From Candidatus Moraniibacteriota bacterium (lineage in GTDB: Bacteria > Patescibacteriota > Minisyncoccia > Moranbacterales > UBA1568), in contig JAAXXG010000006.1 of NCBI GenBank assembly GCA_013334575.1, positions 3,185-41,850 of the forward strand: a stretch of DNA of 38,666 nt, read 5' to 3'. The position numbers were made by a program, and so were the translations under genes. Below, piece by piece: positions 35,493 to 38,666 of the stretch. Each line of letters starts with the position of its first letter. Positions within the stretch are counted from its first letter, which is position 1. The notes beneath the pieces were generated by a model, which was given only the letters and a program-made list of their open reading frames with translations, did no database searches and was not told the origin of the DNA.

Positions 35493-36704
35493 CTACTTCT
35501 TAAACAGATTAACCGCTCCTTTCAACCCCTCGATGAGGCGGTCGATATCCGTTTCCGTATTGTACACCGAGAAGCTTGCGCGGGCGGAGGCGGGAATACC
35601 GAGTTCGCGGTGGAGCGGTGAGGCGCAGTGTTCTCCTGCCCGGATGCAGATATCGCGTTCACCGAGAACCTGCGCGATATCGTGCGGGTGAATGCCATCC
35701 ATCGTGAAGGAGATGATGCCGTTTTCCCGCGTCGCGGGCCCGAGGATGCGGATCGAATCCCCGAATGTCTCCGTGAGACGCTTCGCGGCCTTCGTCGCAA
35801 GCGCGATTTCGTGCGAATGGATCGCGTCCGTCCCGATTTCCTCAACGAAGCCGATCGCCGCCTCAAGGCCGAGGACCGCGGCGATATCCGGCGTTCCGGC
35901 CTCGAAGCGCTGAGGGGCGTCCATATAGACCGGGGTTTCCGATGTCGAATCGAGAATCATGCCGCCTCCCACCTGATACGGTTCAAGCGTCCGAAGCAGG
36001 GCGGTTTTCCCGTAGAGGAGGCCGACTCCGGTCGGTCCGTACATCTTGTGGCCTGAGAGCGCGAGGAAGTCGCAGTCCCATTCGCGCGCGTCGACCGCCA
36101 TATGTCCTGCGGCCTGCGCGGCATCGACGACCGTGATGATACCTGGATTGATCGCCTTTGCGGCGCGGATGAGCGCAGTGACGTCGTTCACGGATCCGAG
36201 TACGTTCGAGACCGCGGAAAACGCGAAGATCTTCGTGCGGCCGTCGATATGTTCCCGGAGCGAATCCGGGTTGAGACGTCCTTCGATATCGAAGGGGACG
36301 ATGCGGAGTTCGGTTCCCGAGCGTTTCGCAAGCCGCTTCCATGGGAGGAAGTTCGAGTGGTGCTCGAGCGCGGTGACGACGATGACGTCGCCTTCCGTGA
36401 CGCGGTCCGCGAGCGAGTACTCGAGGAGGTTGATCCCTTCGGTCGTGTTGCGGGTGAAGACGATTTCCTCCGGATCGGCGCCGACGAACCGGGCGGCACG
36501 TTCGCGGACCGTCTCGAAGCGCGCGGAGGTCTCCTCGGCGGTACGGTAGAGACCGCGACCGACGTTGGCGGACAGGTCGCGATAATAGCCGGAGACGGCC
36601 TCGATGGCCGTATCCGGCTTGAGGGCTGTCGCGCCGGAATCGAGATAGACGAGTCCTGGGCGGGCGACGAAAATGGGGAAGCGGTTCTTGATGGAATTGT
36701 CCAT
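35493..36704 (-). CDS. sufS: Cysteine desulfurase SufS
   Basis: YLDSGATALKPDTAIEAVSGYY; FTRNTTEGINLLEYSL; ALEHHSNFLPWKRLAKRSG; VDAAQAAGHMAVDAREWDCDFLALSGHKMYGPTGVGLLYG; RAGEHCASPLHRELG. Confidence 0.96.
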   Translation of the reverse strand: MDNSIKNRFPIFVARPGLVYLDSGATALKPDTAIEAVSGYYRDLSANVGRGLYRTAEETSARFETVRERAARFVGADPEEIVFTRNTTEGINLLEYSLADRVTEGDVIVVTALEHHSNFLPWKRLAKRSGTELRIVPFDIEGRLNPDSLREHIDGRTKIFAFSAVSNVLGSVNDVTALIRAAKAINPGIITVVDAAQAAGHMAVDAREWDCDFLALSGHKMYGPTGVGLLYGKTALLRTLEPYQVGGGMILDSTSETPVYMDAPQRFEAGTPDIAAVLGLEAAIGFVEEIGTDAIHSHEIALATKAAKRLTETFGDSIRILGPATRENGIISFTMDGIHPHDIAQVLGERDICIRAGEHCASPLHRELGIPASARASFSVYNTETDIDRLIEGLKGAVNLFKK

Positions 36705-36712
36705 ATGATTCG

Positions 36713-37288
36713 TTACCGTTTAAGGAACCTGTCGATATCGCCGGACAGTCCGTCGAAGTCTATCGAATCGAAGTCGCTCGTGTCTATCCGGTGAATCGGA
36801 ATCCCGAGTTCGGGGCGGAAATCCGATTCGAAAAGCAGGTCGGGAAAGTTCCTGTTCCGGATAAGTTCGGGATCCCGATGCCCCGGATGTCTTTCGGCAG
36901 AGGATGCCCTTTCCCGGAAGCGTCGTTCGATGACGGAACGATCGGCGGAACAGTGAATGTAGAAGGCCTCGGCATCGTATTCCGAAAGTATCCGTTTCAG
37001 TCGGTCCTCGCTCCAAGGGGGATAGAAATGCGCTTCGCAGACGGCAACGGTTTTTGCCGCGAGACACCTTTCCATGATGTGATAGAGCAGTTCGAAACTT
37101 GCCCCTCCTATCTTTTTCCGTTCCGCCGTCTTCGGTTTCGGCACGTCGATATGGTCGAAGAGGACTTCCTTCAGGGAGTCCGCGGAAAACACCGGAAGCC
37201 CGAATCCGTTTCCGATCAGTTTCGCGAGGGATGATTTCCCGGAGGCGGGAGTTCCGGAAATCAGGATTATTTTTGCCTTATCGTTCAT
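36713..37288 (-). CDS. P-loop kinase-like AAA family protein
   Basis: IILISGTPASGKSSLAKLIGNGFGLPVFSADSLKEVLFDH; VAVCEAHFYPPWSEDRLKRILSEYDAEAFYIHCSADRSVIERRFRER. Confidence 0.82.
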   Translation of the reverse strand: MNDKAKIILISGTPASGKSSLAKLIGNGFGLPVFSADSLKEVLFDHIDVPKPKTAERKKIGGASFELLYHIMERCLAAKTVAVCEAHFYPPWSEDRLKRILSEYDAEAFYIHCSADRSVIERRFRERASSAERHPGHRDPELIRNRNFPDLLFESDFRPELGIPIHRIDTSDFDSIDFDGLSGDIDRFLKR

Positions 37289-37316
37289 ATGGGAAGAATA
37301 AAGAATAATGTTATCT

Positions 37317-37416
37317 TGTCATCCCGACCGAGTCTTCGAGTGGAGGGATCTGCATAATCGGACGTGTATATATTTATTATAGCTGAGGAGATTCCTCGGC
37401 TTCGCTCGGAATGACA
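37317..37416. repeat. Dispersed TGTCATCCCGA...TCGGAATGACA repeat
   Basis: tgtcatcccgaccgagtcttcgagtggagggatctgcataat...gaggagattcctcggcttcgctcggaatgaca. Confidence 0.85.
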
Positions 37417-37424
37417 AGCAGTGG

Positions 37425-37979
37425 TCAGTTTTCGATCGCAAGTTTAGTCATTATGTCCCGCGCATCCCTGAACAAGCCCTCGGAAAGGAGAGCGATCGCC
37501 TTGTCCGTCGGTATGCCGCGCGTGGCCAGATAGTGAAGCTGTTCCGGGTCCGGCGGAGCGATGACGGCAGCGTGGGTGCAGGCGATGTCGTCGGTGCCGA
37601 TCTCGAGTTCCGGCACGGCCGAGGCGCCCGCATCGGGGGAGAGGAGGAGAGCGTGGATATCTTGCCGGGCGTCCGATCGGACGGCATTCGGAGCGACCTC
37701 GACGAGGCTCCTTATCCGGAGAGAGGAAGCGTCGTCGAGCCGGCCGCGGACGGTGACGCGCGAGACGGTGTCCGGGGCGAGGTGACGGACGGAAATCCTC
37801 GGCTCGAAACGTTCGTTTTCCGTTCCGGAGAAGAACGCGAAGACATGTACTTCGGCACCCGGGCCCGAAAGCTCGAACGTCAGGTCGTCCGCCCGGTTTT
37901 TCGCGACGAAAACGGCTCGTTCGTTTTCCGCGAGACGGTAGGCCTGTTCGGTATCGTCGGTGATGTTTTGGACTTGCAT
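37425..37979 (-). CDS. Short SufD-like (SufBD core) protein
   Basis: EPRISVRHLAPDTVSRVTVRGRLDDASSLRIRSLVEVAPNAVRSDARQDIHALLLSPDAGASAVPELEIGTDDIACTHAAVIAPPDPEQLHYLATRGIPTDKAIALLSEGLF. Confidence 0.85.
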   Translation of the reverse strand: MQVQNITDDTEQAYRLAENERAVFVAKNRADDLTFELSGPGAEVHVFAFFSGTENERFEPRISVRHLAPDTVSRVTVRGRLDDASSLRIRSLVEVAPNAVRSDARQDIHALLLSPDAGASAVPELEIGTDDIACTHAAVIAPPDPEQLHYLATRGIPTDKAIALLSEGLFRDARDIMTKLAIEN

Positions 37980-37992
37980 ACTTTTTTACATT

Positions 37993-38133
37993 TGTCATTC
38001 CGACCGGAGTGGAGGAATCTTTCTGGATAGGCGAGAAATCCGACGTATCGCCATCAACCGCTCACTGTTCGTTTCGTGACGCTATTTTTTGCCGTAGCAG
38101 ATCCCTCGATTCGAAGACTCACTCGTGATGACA
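37993..38133. repeat. Dispersed TGTCATTCCGACC...GTGATGACA repeat
   Basis: tgtcattccgaccggagtggaggaatc...gcagatccctcgattcgaagactcactcgtgatgaca. Confidence 0.75.
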
Positions 38134-38160
38134 AGGGAATGGTTTGCATGATGTATTTCT

Positions 38161-38213
38161 AGCCGTCAGTCGTCAGTTTCTGATTGCACGTGGTCAGTTG
38201 TCAGTTGTCAGTT
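38161..38213. repeat. GTCAGTT heptad repeat overlapping the 3' end of sufB
   Basis: agccgtcagtcgtcagtttctgattgcacgtggtcagttgtcagttgtcagttt. Confidence 0.75.
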
Positions 38214-38666
38214 TCTTGTTTCCGTTCCGGTCTTTCCATCTCCAGATTGATGAGTCGCGAGAGTTCGATGGAATATTCCATCGGGATCTCCTTCGCGATC
38301 GGTTCGATGAATCCGTTAACGAGGAGTCCCTGTGCCGCGTCCGCGCCGATGCCGCGCGAAGCGAGGTAGAAGAGCTTTTCCCCGTCGATCCGTTCCACGG
38401 TCGCCTCGTGCGCGAGCCGGGCGTCCGACGCATCGGTCCGAAGCGAGGGATACGTGTCGGAGCGCGACTCGGGATCGAGGATAAGCGCGTCACAGACGCT
38501 TGAAGACGAACAACCGGAGGCGTTCTTGGCGATGCGGATATCACCGCGGAAGGATGACCGCCCGCCGTCTTTGGAAATCGATTTCGAGACGATGCGCGAG
38601 TGCGTGTCGGGTGCGAGGTGGATCATGCGCGCACCGGTGTCCTGGTGTTGGTCTTTGCCTGCGAGT
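38201..38666 (-). CDS. sufB: Fe-S assembly protein SufB, C-terminal part (5' end outside window)
   Basis: LAGKDQHQDTGARMIHLAPDTHSRIVSKSISKDGGRSSFRGDIRIAKNASGCSSSSVCDALILDPESRSDTYPSLRTDASDARLAHEATVERIDGEKLFYLASRGIGADAAQGLLVNGF. Confidence 0.95.
   Translation of the reverse strand, partial: LAGKDQHQDTGARMIHLAPDTHSRIVSKSISKDGGRSSFRGDIRIAKNASGCSSSSVCDALILDPESRSDTYPSLRTDASDARLAHEATVERIDGEKLFYLASRGIGADAAQGLLVNGFIEPIAKEIPMEYSIELSRLINLEMERPERKQETDN

Noticed and set aside
30572-38213. CRISPR array
   Set aside because: Repeats are dispersed, palindromic and not regularly spaced; no cas genes.
9-38666. Alternative genetic code (UGA or UAG reassigned)
   Set aside because: Recognisable genes end cleanly at TGA (SDR, nrdG), TAG (typA, xseB) and TAA (PBP1A, hup); no in-frame internal stops in conserved domains apart from the nrdD split, which has its own SD and start.
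1-38666. tRNA or rRNA genes
   Set aside because: No convincing cloverleaf/T-loop arrangement or rRNA signature was seen by eye; a tRNAscan-type search would be needed to exclude fully.

Overview
The window is bacterial, moderately GC-rich, and uses the standard code (TAA, TAG and TGA all act as stops). Gene content suggests a Patescibacteria/CPR-like genome, but that is inference only. Recognisable core genes include a cfa 3' end, VKOR, PBP1A, HU, a 2-hydroxyacid dehydrogenase, an ECF sigma factor with a membrane partner, gpmI, a matrixin-like protease, a lysozyme-like protein, class III RNR (nrdD/nrdG), typA, a FtsX-type ABC transporter, a thioredoxin-CcdA fusion, HRDC-xseA/xseB, a 2-oxoacid:ferredoxin oxidoreductase and a SUF gene cluster. 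An accessory zone (about 3-13 kb) holds three paralogous TrmB-like regulators, each divergent from an effector gene. The most interesting observations are: (1) NrdD is split, with the glycyl-radical domain on its own 104-aa ORF behind a strong overlapping Shine-Dalgarno; (2) all three TrmB-like promoter regions share a TGTCGTCA-N(5-7)-YGAC(A/T) dyad; (3) a perfect 51-bp direct repeat of the PBP1A C-terminal coding sequence brackets an SDR + TrmB cassette; (4) dispersed repeats occupy most spacers of the xse-kor-suf block (30.5-38.2 kb), and some supply stop codons; (5) an SDR has the catalytic Tyr replaced by His and an interrupted Gly-rich loop; (6) an ASCH-like gene carries a +1 frameshift. 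No tRNA, rRNA, CRISPR array or transposase was recognised.
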